Shown: in pieces, positions 41,071 through 49,717 of the stretch | Position numbering within the stretch: the first letter of the stretch is position 1 | How the letters are laid out: each line of letters begins with the position of its first letter | Assembly (NCBI GenBank): GCA_016182975.1 | Contig: JACPFJ010000025.1 | Location: forward strand, 1-64,000 | Length of the DNA: 64,000 nt | Direction of reading: 5' to 3' | DNA from: Deltaproteobacteria bacterium | GTDB lineage: Bacteria; Desulfobacterota; Desulfuromonadia; Geobacterales; Pseudopelobacteraceae | Notes under the pieces: generated by a model | The model's database searches: none | What the model saw: the letters and a program-made list of their open reading frames with translations, nothing else | Told to the model about the DNA's origin: nothing | Translations under genes and position numbers: made by a program

Positions 41071-42092
41071 GAGTCCGGATTGTTTGTCATGAGGACATAG
41101 GGGGGTGGATACTCGGAAAATTCGCCTTGAAGTTACGTGATGAACTCTTATCGCTGGGGGTGAAGGCCGACATTGATAAGATTCCTGACCCCTTAGCCGA
41201 CGTGAACCATCATATTGCCTATCTGGGGTATACCACCCCGAGCGGACGGCTCGACACTCTGATGGTGACCCACATCGACAGTCTTGCCAAACGGGGGCTG
41301 CTAATGCGGCAACTAGAAACCGCAGCATTGGGAATTTGCATGTCCTCTCATGCTGTTAACGCGCTAGTCAACGCCGGCATCCCGCGTGAGAAACTCTGCC
41401 ACGTGGTGCCCGCTCATGATGGCGTCATGTCTCCCAGAAGCATCGTGATCGGAATTACCACCCGAACCTACACTGATGGCCGCAAGCGCGAGTATCTCCT
41501 GACGCGGTTAGCAGAACGTATCGACCTCTCCCCGTTCCATTTTTGCATCATGGGGGCCGGGTGGGATGAGGTGGTTGAAAAACTCAGGCCTAGTGGCGCT
41601 TCGGTGGACTACATCTCAGAATTTGCCCCGGAACGTTATCGTGGGTTGATCGCAGGGCTGGACTACTATCTCTATCTTGGGTGTGACGAAGGTTCCATGG
41701 GATTTGTTGATGCGTTAGCGGCGGGTGTTGCCACCATCGTCACTCCCCAGGGGTTTCACCTGGATGCTCCCGGCGCGATTACCCATTCCTTCGAAACCGA
41801 GGATGACCTGATTGCCGTTTTTCTTGCCGTGGCCGAAGAACGGATGTCAAGAGTCAGAGCTGTTCAAGACTGGACTTGGCGTAATTATGCTATCAAACAC
41901 CTTGATGTCTGGGGATTTCTACAAAGCGGTCTGGCACCAGCCGCCCCTCACTATTCCGACGGTGTTGCTTCACTGGCTACTTATATTCCCCCACCAGGCC
42001 TACTCCGGCGAACCAAGGCATTATCATTGCTTGTACGTGGAAGCATCCGCGGGCTGACCGCCGGCTTGCGGGCGTTTTGGGCCAGGAGGTAG
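41067..42092 (+). CDS. Glycosyltransferase-like protein (GT-B type)
   Basis: 341 residues. RIVCHEDIGGWILGKFALKLRD at the start, a second half with YLLTRLAERIDLSPFHFCIMG and the donor-site-like DEGSMGFVDALAAGVATIVT suggest a GT4-like enzyme. The C terminus is basic and hydrophobic (LLVRGSIRGLTAGLRAFWAR), perhaps for membrane binding. ATGA overlap with the methyltransferase gene. Confidence 0.68.
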   Translation: MRVRIVCHEDIGGWILGKFALKLRDELLSLGVKADIDKIPDPLADVNHHIAYLGYTTPSGRLDTLMVTHIDSLAKRGLLMRQLETAALGICMSSHAVNALVNAGIPREKLCHVVPAHDGVMSPRSIVIGITTRTYTDGRKREYLLTRLAERIDLSPFHFCIMGAGWDEVVEKLRPSGASVDYISEFAPERYRGLIAGLDYYLYLGCDEGSMGFVDALAAGVATIVTPQGFHLDAPGAITHSFETEDDLIAVFLAVAEERMSRVRAVQDWTWRNYAIKHLDVWGFLQSGLAPAAPHYSDGVASLATYIPPPGLLRRTKALSLLVRGSIRGLTAGLRAFWARR

Positions 42093-42103
42093 CGAAGTTC
42101 CCT

Positions 42104-43369
42104 GTGGAAACGCCGCCGAAAAAAATCGCCTTCGTCATCGACTCGTTCGCTGGAGGAGGTGCGGAGCGCGTTCTTTCGCGGGTGCTGGCGGAGATTGACC
42201 GCCGTCGTTTTCAGCCGTCGCTGTTACTACTCTTGAGACCGGAACAAGTCTATTCTTTGCCAGAGGACATTTCTGTGTCCTATCTTGGCAAGTCTCAGCT
42301 ATCTCTGCCTTTGAAGAGCCTGTTTTTCTCCATAGCAACGATAGCGGCCTTACCGCAAATCTTCAGTCTGAACAGGTTCCGAGATGCGCGCGACCACATT
42401 TACAAGATGATACGCGAGATTGCGGGGGCCTCCCTATCGCTCCGCGCTGCTCTCCAACCGGACCCTCCTGATGCGGTGGTCGTTTTTCTGAGTTCCTCCA
42501 TCATTGTGACACTTCTGACGCTGCTGATTTTCAGAATACCGATACCGGTCTGTTGTTCTGACCGCATCTTCTTGTCACAGGAAAAACGCAATCTTCGATA
42601 CCCTGGCATTGTGTCCCTTATGCTAAGAGTGCTCTATCGCAGGGTACAGCGCTATATTGCAGTCTCCGAAGCGGTCGGGCAGGACATGGCGTCCTCCTTC
42701 GGAGTTCCCTCTGAAAAGATCGTTACCATCTACAACGGCGTTGACATTGAACTGCTCAGGAGGCTGGCGTTTGCACCGCCGGAACATACGGATCTAGGCG
42801 AGTTGCGTTCCGATGTCTTTACAGTAGTAAGCTCAGGACGGCTGGCTGTCCAGAAGGGGCATGACCTCCTGCTGCAGGCATTTAGCCGCATGCGGCGGGA
42901 GCTGCCTTGCCGGCTGGTGATCCTAGGGGAGGGGGAGTTGCTCGGCGACCTGGAGCGGTTGGCAGTTGGATTGGGGATAGCGGACGATGTGACCTTTGCC
43001 GGTTGGCAGGAAAATCCCTTTCGCAGTATCGCGTCTGCCGACCTCTTTGTTCTTCCCTCGCGCTATGAAGGTTTTCCCAATGCCCTCTTGGAAGCGATGG
43101 CGCTGGGACTTCCGGTGATTGCCACCGATTGCCCGAGCGGACCTGCCGAGATACTTGACGGAGGAAGGTACGGCTTGCTGGTTCCGCTGGGAGATCCAGA
43201 GTCATTGGCAGCAGCTATGTTGACGCTTGCAAGAAATAGTGCAAAACGGGAGGAGTATGCCCGAAGGAGCAGCGAACGTGCTGCAACCTTCTCGCTGTCC
43301 CGAATGGTAGCCTCTTATGAGGCACTACTGGATGATCTGGTAGCTGGCGGACGGAATTTGACAACATGA
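42104..43369 (+). CDS. Family 4 glycosyltransferase
   Basis: About 421 residues. KKIAFVIDSFAGGGAERVLS is the GT4 start, and SADLFVLPSRYEGFPNALLE then ALGLPVIATDCPSGPAEIL is the donor-binding E-x7-E region. The likely start is the GTG at 42104 behind AGGAGGT (13 bases away); a TTG at 42077 is also in frame and would overlap the previous gene. One hydrophobic stretch (SIIVTLLTLLIFRIPIPV) lies within the N-terminal half. The stop overlaps the next start. Confidence 0.88.
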   Translation: METPPKKIAFVIDSFAGGGAERVLSRVLAEIDRRRFQPSLLLLLRPEQVYSLPEDISVSYLGKSQLSLPLKSLFFSIATIAALPQIFSLNRFRDARDHIYKMIREIAGASLSLRAALQPDPPDAVVVFLSSSIIVTLLTLLIFRIPIPVCCSDRIFLSQEKRNLRYPGIVSLMLRVLYRRVQRYIAVSEAVGQDMASSFGVPSEKIVTIYNGVDIELLRRLAFAPPEHTDLGELRSDVFTVVSSGRLAVQKGHDLLLQAFSRMRRELPCRLVILGEGELLGDLERLAVGLGIADDVTFAGWQENPFRSIASADLFVLPSRYEGFPNALLEAMALGLPVIATDCPSGPAEILDGGRYGLLVPLGDPESLAAAMLTLARNSAKREEYARRSSERAATFSLSRMVASYEALLDDLVAGGRNLTT

Positions 43370-44088
43370 AAAGGGAATATACCTACTCCTTCGACATATT
43401 CGACACTGTTCTCACCAGAAACGTGCTCTATCCCAAGGATGTCTTTCGTCTAGTCCAGCACTTGATTCCCGGACGATTGCCGAAATTGTCGCCACGACTG
43501 GCTGCCTGTTTCTGGGGAGAGCGGATCTGGTCCGAATTTACGGCACGACGGAAATCGGCTGGGGAAGATATTACTCTCGTGGAGATATATCGAGCATTGG
43601 CGATTGCCAACGGACTTGATGACGCCCAGCGAGACAGCCTGATGAGCCTGGAGCTTGAGATCGAGTCGGAGGTGCTGATGCCGGTACAGGGTTCGGCGGA
43701 GTTGCTGGAATCGTTACGCAGCCGAGGTGGCGGAGTGGTCTTTGTTTCGGACATGTACCTTTCTTCCGATTTTATCCGGGGTGTTTTGGTCCGTTTTGGT
43801 CTATATAAGCCCGGAGACCGACTCTATGTCTCGGGTGAGACCGGCAGGACCAAGGGATCAGGCAACCTGTTCAGATTAATGCTCCGGGATTTGGAAATCC
43901 TGCCAAACGAGCTTGTACATTTTGGAGATAACCCACGAACCGACTACATGGTGCCGCGGTCACTGGGGATTAATTTATTGCACGAAGAGACAGAAGGTCC
44001 GACTTTTGCCGCATTGAAGGCGAATCTCGCCTACCTGAAGGAACTTGTTGCCGCCCGTCTCCAGATGTTCGGAGTCCGCCATGTTTGA
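43366..44088 (+). CDS. HAD-superfamily hydrolase (COG5610-like)
   Basis: 240 residues. The HAD nucleophile motif is SFDIFDTVLTR (D10, D13), followed by GGGVVFVSDMYLSSDFI (motif 2), GETGRTKGSGN (lysine) and HFGDNPRTDYMVPRSLG (motif 4). It resembles the first half of the COG5610 proteins found in capsule and O-antigen loci. The second half of that kind of protein is encoded by the next gene, which overlaps by eight bases. Confidence 0.82.
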   Translation: MKREYTYSFDIFDTVLTRNVLYPKDVFRLVQHLIPGRLPKLSPRLAACFWGERIWSEFTARRKSAGEDITLVEIYRALAIANGLDDAQRDSLMSLELEIESEVLMPVQGSAELLESLRSRGGGVVFVSDMYLSSDFIRGVLVRFGLYKPGDRLYVSGETGRTKGSGNLFRLMLRDLEILPNELVHFGDNPRTDYMVPRSLGINLLHEETEGPTFAALKANLAYLKELVAARLQMFGVRHV

Positions 44089-45454
44089 CGCCTGGGGTCC
44101 CTCCCGCTACGAAACGATCATGTACGGCAATATCCGTGAAAAGACCATGGCGGCCCGGCTCTCCGGCATCTCGCGCGCCATCCGCATCTCCCATGAACCC
44201 CGCCTCCCTGGACAGTCGGCCGTATTCGACGTTGCCTGCGGACTGGCGGGGCCATTGGTGTATTTTTACGTTTGGTGGCTGCTTCGTTTCGCCATGGAGA
44301 AAGGGATCCGTCGGATCTATTTCTTGGCCCGGGACGGCCATATCTTCATGAAGGCCGCCCACGAGCTGATATCTGTCTGGAAACTGGATATCGAGGCGCG
44401 CTATCTGTACTGCTCACGGGAATCGTTGCTTCTGCCGAGCTATGAGAATACGGGAGATTTTGAGCACCACTGGATCACCTGGGGATATGCGAGTTCGATC
44501 TCCATCGCCGAAATATGTCGCAGGCTCGGTTTGACAATCGAGGAGATACGCCCATTTCTTGCCAATGGCGGACTTTCATCCTATGCGTCCTGTCCGGAGC
44601 GTCCCATTGCCCGTGAGGATCGACCGAACCTGAACGGTCTGCTTAAGGACGAATCCCTTGCAAGGCTGATAAGGGAAAAGGGCGAACCCCTCTTCGAAAC
44701 GGCATTGTCGTACCTGGAGCAGGAAAAGCTATTCGACGGCGTGCCGTATCTCATTGCCGATACCGGCTGGCGCGGCACGTCGCAGTACGCCTTGAGCGCC
44801 CTCATGCATAAGGGGGGTAGGCGTCCCCCGGGCGGACTGACGGGGAATTATCTCGGGCTGAACCGGGATGTGCATCGGTTTGGCAACGATTCGCTGCATG
44901 CCTACCTGTTTGACTGGCGTTTTACGCCGAGAGATTACCGGCTGTATTATTTCATATGCTTTGAGATGCTGTTTTCGGCCGATCATGGGAGAACGTTCGG
45001 TTATCAGGAGCTGGATGGTGTAATTGTTCCGTTGTTGGCCGATTTTCCGGCGGAGCAGATCAAGAGTCTTACTGCAATTCATCATCAGAAGGTTTCCGAG
45101 TATGCTCGAATGGCTGCTGAAGGTATCCCCTTTGGTGCGTTTGACGATTCGTTTGCAGAGGTTTCACGTATGCTATCCCGCGCCTTCATCTGTTCGCCGA
45201 CGGCAGAGGAGGCCGAGGTATACGGGGAGTGGCCAATTGCCAGCGAGATGGGCGAGGGGGATTTTCAGGCCATGGCTCCCCCCATGGGGTTCTGCCGGTT
45301 TGTCAGTTGCGCGATCGGCAGTGACAGAATCAGAGGGTTTTGGCCCCAGGCCAGCCTCGTGCGGGGAAACCAGAGTTTGCTCTGCAGGGTATACAACCGT
45401 TTCCTTGATCTTGCGGTTCTGGATTGGTATCGACGCTGGGTGCTGCGTTACTGA
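44081..45454 (+). CDS. Partner of HAD hydrolase, capsule-locus protein of unknown function
   Basis: 457 residues. Conserved-looking motifs: FACGLAGPLVYFY-like DVACGLAGPLVYFYVWW, YFLARDGHIFMKAA (HAD-like but with R for the first D), RYLYCSRESLLLPS and LIADTGWRGTSQYALSAL. This set is seen in polysaccharide-cluster proteins that follow or are fused to a HAD domain; the biochemical role is not established to my knowledge. The ATG at 44081 overlaps the HAD stop, so the two are probably made in equal amounts and may form a complex. Confidence 0.68.
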   Translation: MFDAWGPSRYETIMYGNIREKTMAARLSGISRAIRISHEPRLPGQSAVFDVACGLAGPLVYFYVWWLLRFAMEKGIRRIYFLARDGHIFMKAAHELISVWKLDIEARYLYCSRESLLLPSYENTGDFEHHWITWGYASSISIAEICRRLGLTIEEIRPFLANGGLSSYASCPERPIAREDRPNLNGLLKDESLARLIREKGEPLFETALSYLEQEKLFDGVPYLIADTGWRGTSQYALSALMHKGGRRPPGGLTGNYLGLNRDVHRFGNDSLHAYLFDWRFTPRDYRLYYFICFEMLFSADHGRTFGYQELDGVIVPLLADFPAEQIKSLTAIHHQKVSEYARMAAEGIPFGAFDDSFAEVSRMLSRAFICSPTAEEAEVYGEWPIASEMGEGDFQAMAPPMGFCRFVSCAIGSDRIRGFWPQASLVRGNQSLLCRVYNRFLDLAVLDWYRRWVLRY

Positions 45455-45501
45455 TTGGTTGAGATGCTTTGCTCCATGGACAACAGTGACAGGCGTATCC
45501 G

Positions 45502-46635
45502 ATGAATATCAGACTGATGAAAATAGTGGACGGTTTCCTGGGACGGCTCAGCGTAAAGCTGCTCCTTAAGGCTCCGGCAGACGCTTCGGCCACAAAAGCG
45601 GATTCCATCCTCCTCATCCGCCCCGGCGGCATCGGCGACGCGGTCCACCTGGTCCCCGCGATCCAAGCTGTCAGAATGAAATTCCCATCGGCGCAGATAT
45701 CCGTTCTGGCGGAGCGCCGCAACGCCTCAGTTTTCCAGTTCTGCCCTGATGTACATAGGGTCCTGCTCTACGACCGCCCGTCGGACCTCCTCACCGCCCT
45801 GCGCGGCGGCTACGATGTCGTCATCGACAGCGAGCAGTGGCACCGCCTCTCCGCGGTTGTCGCCCGTCTGACCCGTGCCCCCTTGCTGATCGGCTTCGCC
45901 ACCAACGAGCGCGCCCGGCTGTTCTCCCATCCGATCGAATACTCCCACGACGATTACGAGGTCGACAGTTTCTTCAACCTGCTGGCACCTTTGGGAATCG
46001 AACCGACCCAGCCCGCGGAGCGCTTCCTGACCGTGCCCGCCGCTGCCGCCGAAAAAGGGGCGGAACTGCTCGCCCTTCTCGGCGGCAGACAGTTCGTGAC
46101 CATCTTCCCCGGCGCCAGCATCGCCGAACGGAGGTGGGGCGCGGAGCGCTTCGGGCGGTTGGCGCAGATGCTGGCTGCTTATGGGATCGCGGTCGTGGTG
46201 GTCGGAGGAAAAGAAGACAGGGAACAGGGGGAGGCGATCGTCTCCGACCGGCCGGGTCTGAACCTGGCGGGACGGACATCCCTGGTTGAAACGGCAGCAG
46301 TGATAAATAGGGGCGCGCTCTTGGTCGGCGGCGACTCGGGGGTGCTGCACATCGCGGTCGGACTGGGGAGGCCGACCGTCTCTCTGTTCGGGCCGGGGAG
46401 GGCCAGGAAGTGGGCCCCACGGGGGGATCGCCATTGCGTCATCAACAAGGGGCTCCCCTGTTCCCCCTGCACCACCTACGGCACTACCCCGCCGTGCCGC
46501 ATCGATGCCCTCTGCATGCGGGAGATCGGCGTGGAGGAGGTGCTCAACGCGGTGACGATTCTGCTCGCGTCCACTGGGGCGATCCCCCCCTCCTGCTGCA
46601 AGCGGGGGTGGCTTGAGGTTGGGGTGAGCGCCTGA
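45502..46635 (+). CDS. Family 9 glycosyltransferase (heptosyltransferase-like)
   Basis: 377 residues. ILLIRPGGIGDAVHLVPAI is the GT9 N-terminal signature, with FVTIFPGASIAERRWGAERF and LLVGGDSGVLHIAVGLGRPT for the donor site. It likely adds a heptose or related sugar in the LPS core or glycan. The last 20 residues or so (STGAIPPSCCKRGWLEVGV) are odd and come from a GC-rich repeat-like stretch at 46565-46632, so the native end may have been nearer residue 350. Confidence 0.87.
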   Translation: MNIRLMKIVDGFLGRLSVKLLLKAPADASATKADSILLIRPGGIGDAVHLVPAIQAVRMKFPSAQISVLAERRNASVFQFCPDVHRVLLYDRPSDLLTALRGGYDVVIDSEQWHRLSAVVARLTRAPLLIGFATNERARLFSHPIEYSHDDYEVDSFFNLLAPLGIEPTQPAERFLTVPAAAAEKGAELLALLGGRQFVTIFPGASIAERRWGAERFGRLAQMLAAYGIAVVVVGGKEDREQGEAIVSDRPGLNLAGRTSLVETAAVINRGALLVGGDSGVLHIAVGLGRPTVSLFGPGRARKWAPRGDRHCVINKGLPCSPCTTYGTTPPCRIDALCMREIGVEEVLNAVTILLASTGAIPPSCCKRGWLEVGVSA

Positions 46636-46705
46636 AAATTGTTCCCACTGCGCCGGGAAATATGCTAAAAAGAAATGCTGTATCTCCTCTGAAAGGAATC
46701 ATACC

Positions 46706-47776
46706 GTGCCCTTTTCCCCCAATTCCATCCTCGTGACCGGCGGCGCCGGCTTCATCGGCTCCAACTTCATCCACTCGTTCATCGCCAACAATCCCGCATG
46801 CCGCGTCACCAACCTGGATTGCCTGACCTACGCCGGAAACCTGGCGAACCTGAAGGGGGTCGAGCATCATCCCGGCTATCGCTTCGTCAAGGGGGACATC
46901 TGCGATGCCGCTCTCGTGGCCCGCATCCTGGAGGAAGAGCGGATCGACGCCGTGGTTCACTTCGCCGCCGAATCCCACGTGGACCGCTCCATCACCGGGC
47001 CGGAGATCTTCGTACGCACCAACGTGCTGGGCACCCAGGTCCTTTTGGAGGAGAGCCGCAAACACTGGCACTCCGGCGCGGTTGCTGATTTCCGTTTCCT
47101 GCAGATATCCACCGACGAGGTCTACGGCTCCCTGGGAGAGAGCGGCTACTTCACCGAGGAGACGCCCTTGGCCCCCAATTCCCCCTATTCGGCCAGCAAG
47201 GCGGGGGCCGACCTGCTCGTGCGGGCCTACTTTGAGACCTTCGGGCTGCCGACTCTGAATACCCGCTGCTCCAACAACTACGGCCCTTATCATTTTCCCG
47301 AGAAGCTGATCCCGCTTTTGATCCACAACATCATCAACAAAAGGCCGCTGCCTGTCTACGGCGACGGCCTGAACGTGCGTGACTGGCTGCACGTGCGCGA
47401 CCATGGCGCCGCCGTGGAGACGGTCCTGAAAACGGCAGCGCCCGGCTCGGTCTACAACATCGGCGGCAACAACGAGTGGAGGAACATCGAGATCGTCAAC
47501 CTGGTCTGCGACCTGCTGGACGGGCGGCTCGGCCGCTCCGCCGGCGAGAACCGCAATTTCATCACCTTCGTCAAGGACCGTCCCGGTCATGACCGGCGCT
47601 ACGCCATCGACGCCTCGCGGCTGAAAAACGAGCTGGGTTGGGGACCGGCCTACACCTTCGAGCAGGGGATCGCCGAGACCATCGACTGGTACCTGGCCAA
47701 TCAGGATTGGGTGGCTGAGGTGACCTCAGGGTCGTATCGCGAGTATTACGCGCAGCAGTACGGAGAACGGTCATGA
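46706..47776 (+). CDS. rfbB: dTDP-glucose 4,6-dehydratase (RfbB/RmlB)
   Basis: 356 residues, extended SDR. VTGGAGFIGSNFIHSF binds NAD, ISTDEVYGSLG carries the Thr-Asp-Glu catalytic set, and YSASKAGADLLVRAY has the YxxxK motif. It makes dTDP-4-keto-6-deoxyglucose, the second step of dTDP-rhamnose synthesis. The start is GTG at 46706 behind AAAGGAATC. It overlaps rfbD (ATGA). rfbA and rfbC are not in the window. Confidence 0.95.
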   Translation: MPFSPNSILVTGGAGFIGSNFIHSFIANNPACRVTNLDCLTYAGNLANLKGVEHHPGYRFVKGDICDAALVARILEEERIDAVVHFAAESHVDRSITGPEIFVRTNVLGTQVLLEESRKHWHSGAVADFRFLQISTDEVYGSLGESGYFTEETPLAPNSPYSASKAGADLLVRAYFETFGLPTLNTRCSNNYGPYHFPEKLIPLLIHNIINKRPLPVYGDGLNVRDWLHVRDHGAAVETVLKTAAPGSVYNIGGNNEWRNIEIVNLVCDLLDGRLGRSAGENRNFITFVKDRPGHDRRYAIDASRLKNELGWGPAYTFEQGIAETIDWYLANQDWVAEVTSGSYREYYAQQYGERS

Positions 47777-48609
47777 TCCTGGTGGTGGGCGCCAACGGCA
47801 TGCTCGGCCGCGACCTGATGACCCTGCTCTGCGACCGCGCACGGGGCGTAGACATCGACGATATCGACATCACCGACCTCCAATCCACAGAGCGCGTGCT
47901 GAGGGCGCTGCACCCCTCGGTGGTGGTCAACTGCGCCGCTTACACCGATGTGGACGGCTGTGAGGCCCATGCGGAGCGGGCCATGCAGGTCAACGGCGAG
48001 GGGGTGGCGCACCTGGCCATGGCAACCCGCGAGATCGGGGCGCGGCTGGTGCAGATCAGCACCGACTATGTCTTCGACGGCGGCAAGGGGAGCCCCTACC
48101 TGGAGGACGATCCGCCCCATCCGCTGAGCGTCTACGGCGAATCCAAGCTGGCCGGCGAGATGAACGCGGCCTTCAATCCCGAGCACCTCATCGTGCGCAC
48201 CCAGTGGCTCTACGGCCTGCACGGCAAGAACTTCGTCGAGACCATGCTCCGGCTGGCAGAGGAGAAGGACGAGCTTTCCGTGGTTGACGACCAGATCGGT
48301 TCGCCCACCTGGACCGTGGACCTGGCCAGGGCCATCGTCGCGCTGATCGACAAGGGATGCCGCGGCGTTTACCACGCCGCCAATGCGGAATTCTGCTCGT
48401 GGAACGGGTTTGCAAAGGCGATCTTCGAAGAGGCCGGCCTCAAGGTGGCGGTCAGGCCGATGACCACCGACCAGTTGAACCGTCCGGCGCGCCGGCCGCT
48501 CTATTCGACGCTGGATTGCGGCAAGCTGGAGCGTGATGCCGGCTTCCGGCCGCAGCCGTGGCGCGACGCGCTGAAGTCATATCTGAAATTGCGCAACCAT
48601 GCAGGATAA
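47773..48609 (+). CDS. rfbD: dTDP-4-dehydrorhamnose reductase (RfbD/RmlD)
   Basis: 278 residues. [16 protein letters not shown] is the NADPH site, [13 protein letters not shown] and [13 protein letters not shown] carry the catalytic Thr and YxxxK. It performs the last step to dTDP-L-rhamnose. Translationally coupled to rfbB. The RmlC epimerase that should act before it is not encoded next to it. Confidence 0.94.
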   Translation: MILVVGANGMLGRDLMTLLCDRARGVDIDDIDITDLQSTERVLRALHPSVVVNCAAYTDVDGCEAHAERAMQVNGEGVAHLAMATREIGARLVQISTDYVFDGGKGSPYLEDDPPHPLSVYGESKLAGEMNAAFNPEHLIVRTQWLYGLHGKNFVETMLRLAEEKDELSVVDDQIGSPTWTVDLARAIVALIDKGCRGVYHAANAEFCSWNGFAKAIFEEAGLKVAVRPMTTDQLNRPARRPLYSTLDCGKLERDAGFRPQPWRDALKSYLKLRNHAG

Positions 48610-48622
48610 GAGAGGAACAAAA

Positions 48623-48982
48623 ATGGAACGGGGAGAACGCCCCTGGGGGTCGTACCTGGTGCTCGACGAGAATACCAGCTACAAGATAAAGCGGATCGAG
48701 GTCAAGCCGGGTGAGCGGCTCTCTCTGCAGAAGCATCACCATCGCAGCGAGCACTGGATCGTTGTCTCTGGCAGCGCCAAGGTCACCTGCGGCGATGATG
48801 TATATGTCGTCAACGTCAACGAGTCCACTTTCATACCCATTGGCCGGAACCACCGCCTGGAAAATCCGGGCAAGATCCCGCTGGTGATCATCGAGGTGCA
48901 GAGCGGCGAATACCTGGGAGAGGACGACATCGTCCGTTTCGATGACGACTATAACCGCTGCGAAGCCTCCAATGAGGCCTGA
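48623..48982 (+). CDS. Stand-alone mannose-6-phosphate isomerase type II cupin
   Basis: 119 residues. [38 protein letters not shown] and [18 protein letters not shown] are the C-terminal domain of bifunctional PMI/GMP (ManC/AlgA) proteins. Here it is a separate gene, and the guanylyltransferase half is at 49718, with a lipoprotein gene between. It should convert fructose-6-phosphate to mannose-6-phosphate. GAGAGGAAC precedes the ATG at 48623, favouring it over an upstream ATG at 48599 in rfbD. Confidence 0.9.
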   Translation: MERGERPWGSYLVLDENTSYKIKRIEVKPGERLSLQKHHHRSEHWIVVSGSAKVTCGDDVYVVNVNESTFIPIGRNHRLENPGKIPLVIIEVQSGEYLGEDDIVRFDDDYNRCEASNEA

Positions 48983-49013
48983 AGCGGCCGGGAGGATCAT
49001 ATCCCTCAAGGTA

Positions 49014-49517
49014 ATGACGAGGCTGCTGGCCATGGCGCTTCTCGTGTCCGCGCTGGCAGGTTGCGCGGCCAGCTCCGCCACGGTCTTGGACGAAGAGGTG
49101 GTCACCAATCAGAGGCCGATGTCATCCTACAAGTCGCTTATCATCCGCGACTTCGAGTTGAAGCGCGAGCTCTACAGCGACGTTCCCGACGCCCGCATGG
49201 GCACACGGGAGCGCGGTTACGCCCAGATACCCGCCCAGCTTGCCGAGCATATCCAGCGCCATGTCAGGTCCAGGCGCATCTACCAGGAGGTCGCGCTGGA
49301 TGGCGCCCCCTCCGCCAGCACCCTTGTCCTCAAGGGGAGGTTCACCAGGATGGGGCGCTTCAGGATTTCCCTCGAAGCGTTTTTGCTCGACGGGGAATCG
49401 GGGCAGGAGGTTGCCTATTTCCGGCAGACGCTGTGGGATGTCTTCGACACCACCGAGGGGATCGGCCGGCTGGGGCGCGAAGTGGCCGATTTCATCGACC
49501 GGATCCAGTACAAATAA
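49014..49517 (+). CDS. Lipoprotein, DUF4410-like
   Basis: 167 residues. A lipoprotein signal MTRLLAMALLVSALAGCAAS with lipobox LAGC. The mature part, SYKSLIIRDFELKRELYSDV then HVRSRRIYQEVALDG and STLVLKGRFTRMGRF, fits DUF4410-type outer-membrane lipoproteins, related in layout to TolB/LpoB-like alpha/beta domains. AAGG lies close before the ATG at 49014; an ATG at 48972 would give a long leader. It separates the two halves of the mannose activation pathway. Confidence 0.75.
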   Translation: MTRLLAMALLVSALAGCAASSATVLDEEVVTNQRPMSSYKSLIIRDFELKRELYSDVPDARMGTRERGYAQIPAQLAEHIQRHVRSRRIYQEVALDGAPSASTLVLKGRFTRMGRFRISLEAFLLDGESGQEVAYFRQTLWDVFDTTEGIGRLGREVADFIDRIQYK

Positions 49518-49535
49518 ACCTATAAACGGCATTTG

Positions 49536-49687
49536 AAACACAGAGACACAGAGAACACAGAGGAATCAAAAAGCTATTCCGGAGAAGGCTCATCTCCATA
49601 CGGGTGAGCCCCCGTATTTGGATTATTGATTATAACCTCTAGAATTTATGCCTGATTTTCTCTGTGACCTCTGTGCCTCTGTGTTTT
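49536..49687. repeat. Inverted repeat of the AAACACAGAG type
   Basis: AAACACAGAGACACAGAGAA (from 49536 to about 49563) is mirrored by TCTCTGTGACCTCTGTGCCT CTGTGTTTT (about 49658-49687), about 28 bases each with a 95-base centre that holds no gene. The unit fills the gap between the lipoprotein gene and manC. Confidence 0.75.
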
Positions 49688-49717
49688 ACCGCTTTTTTTT
49701 AGGATAAAGGAGATAAC

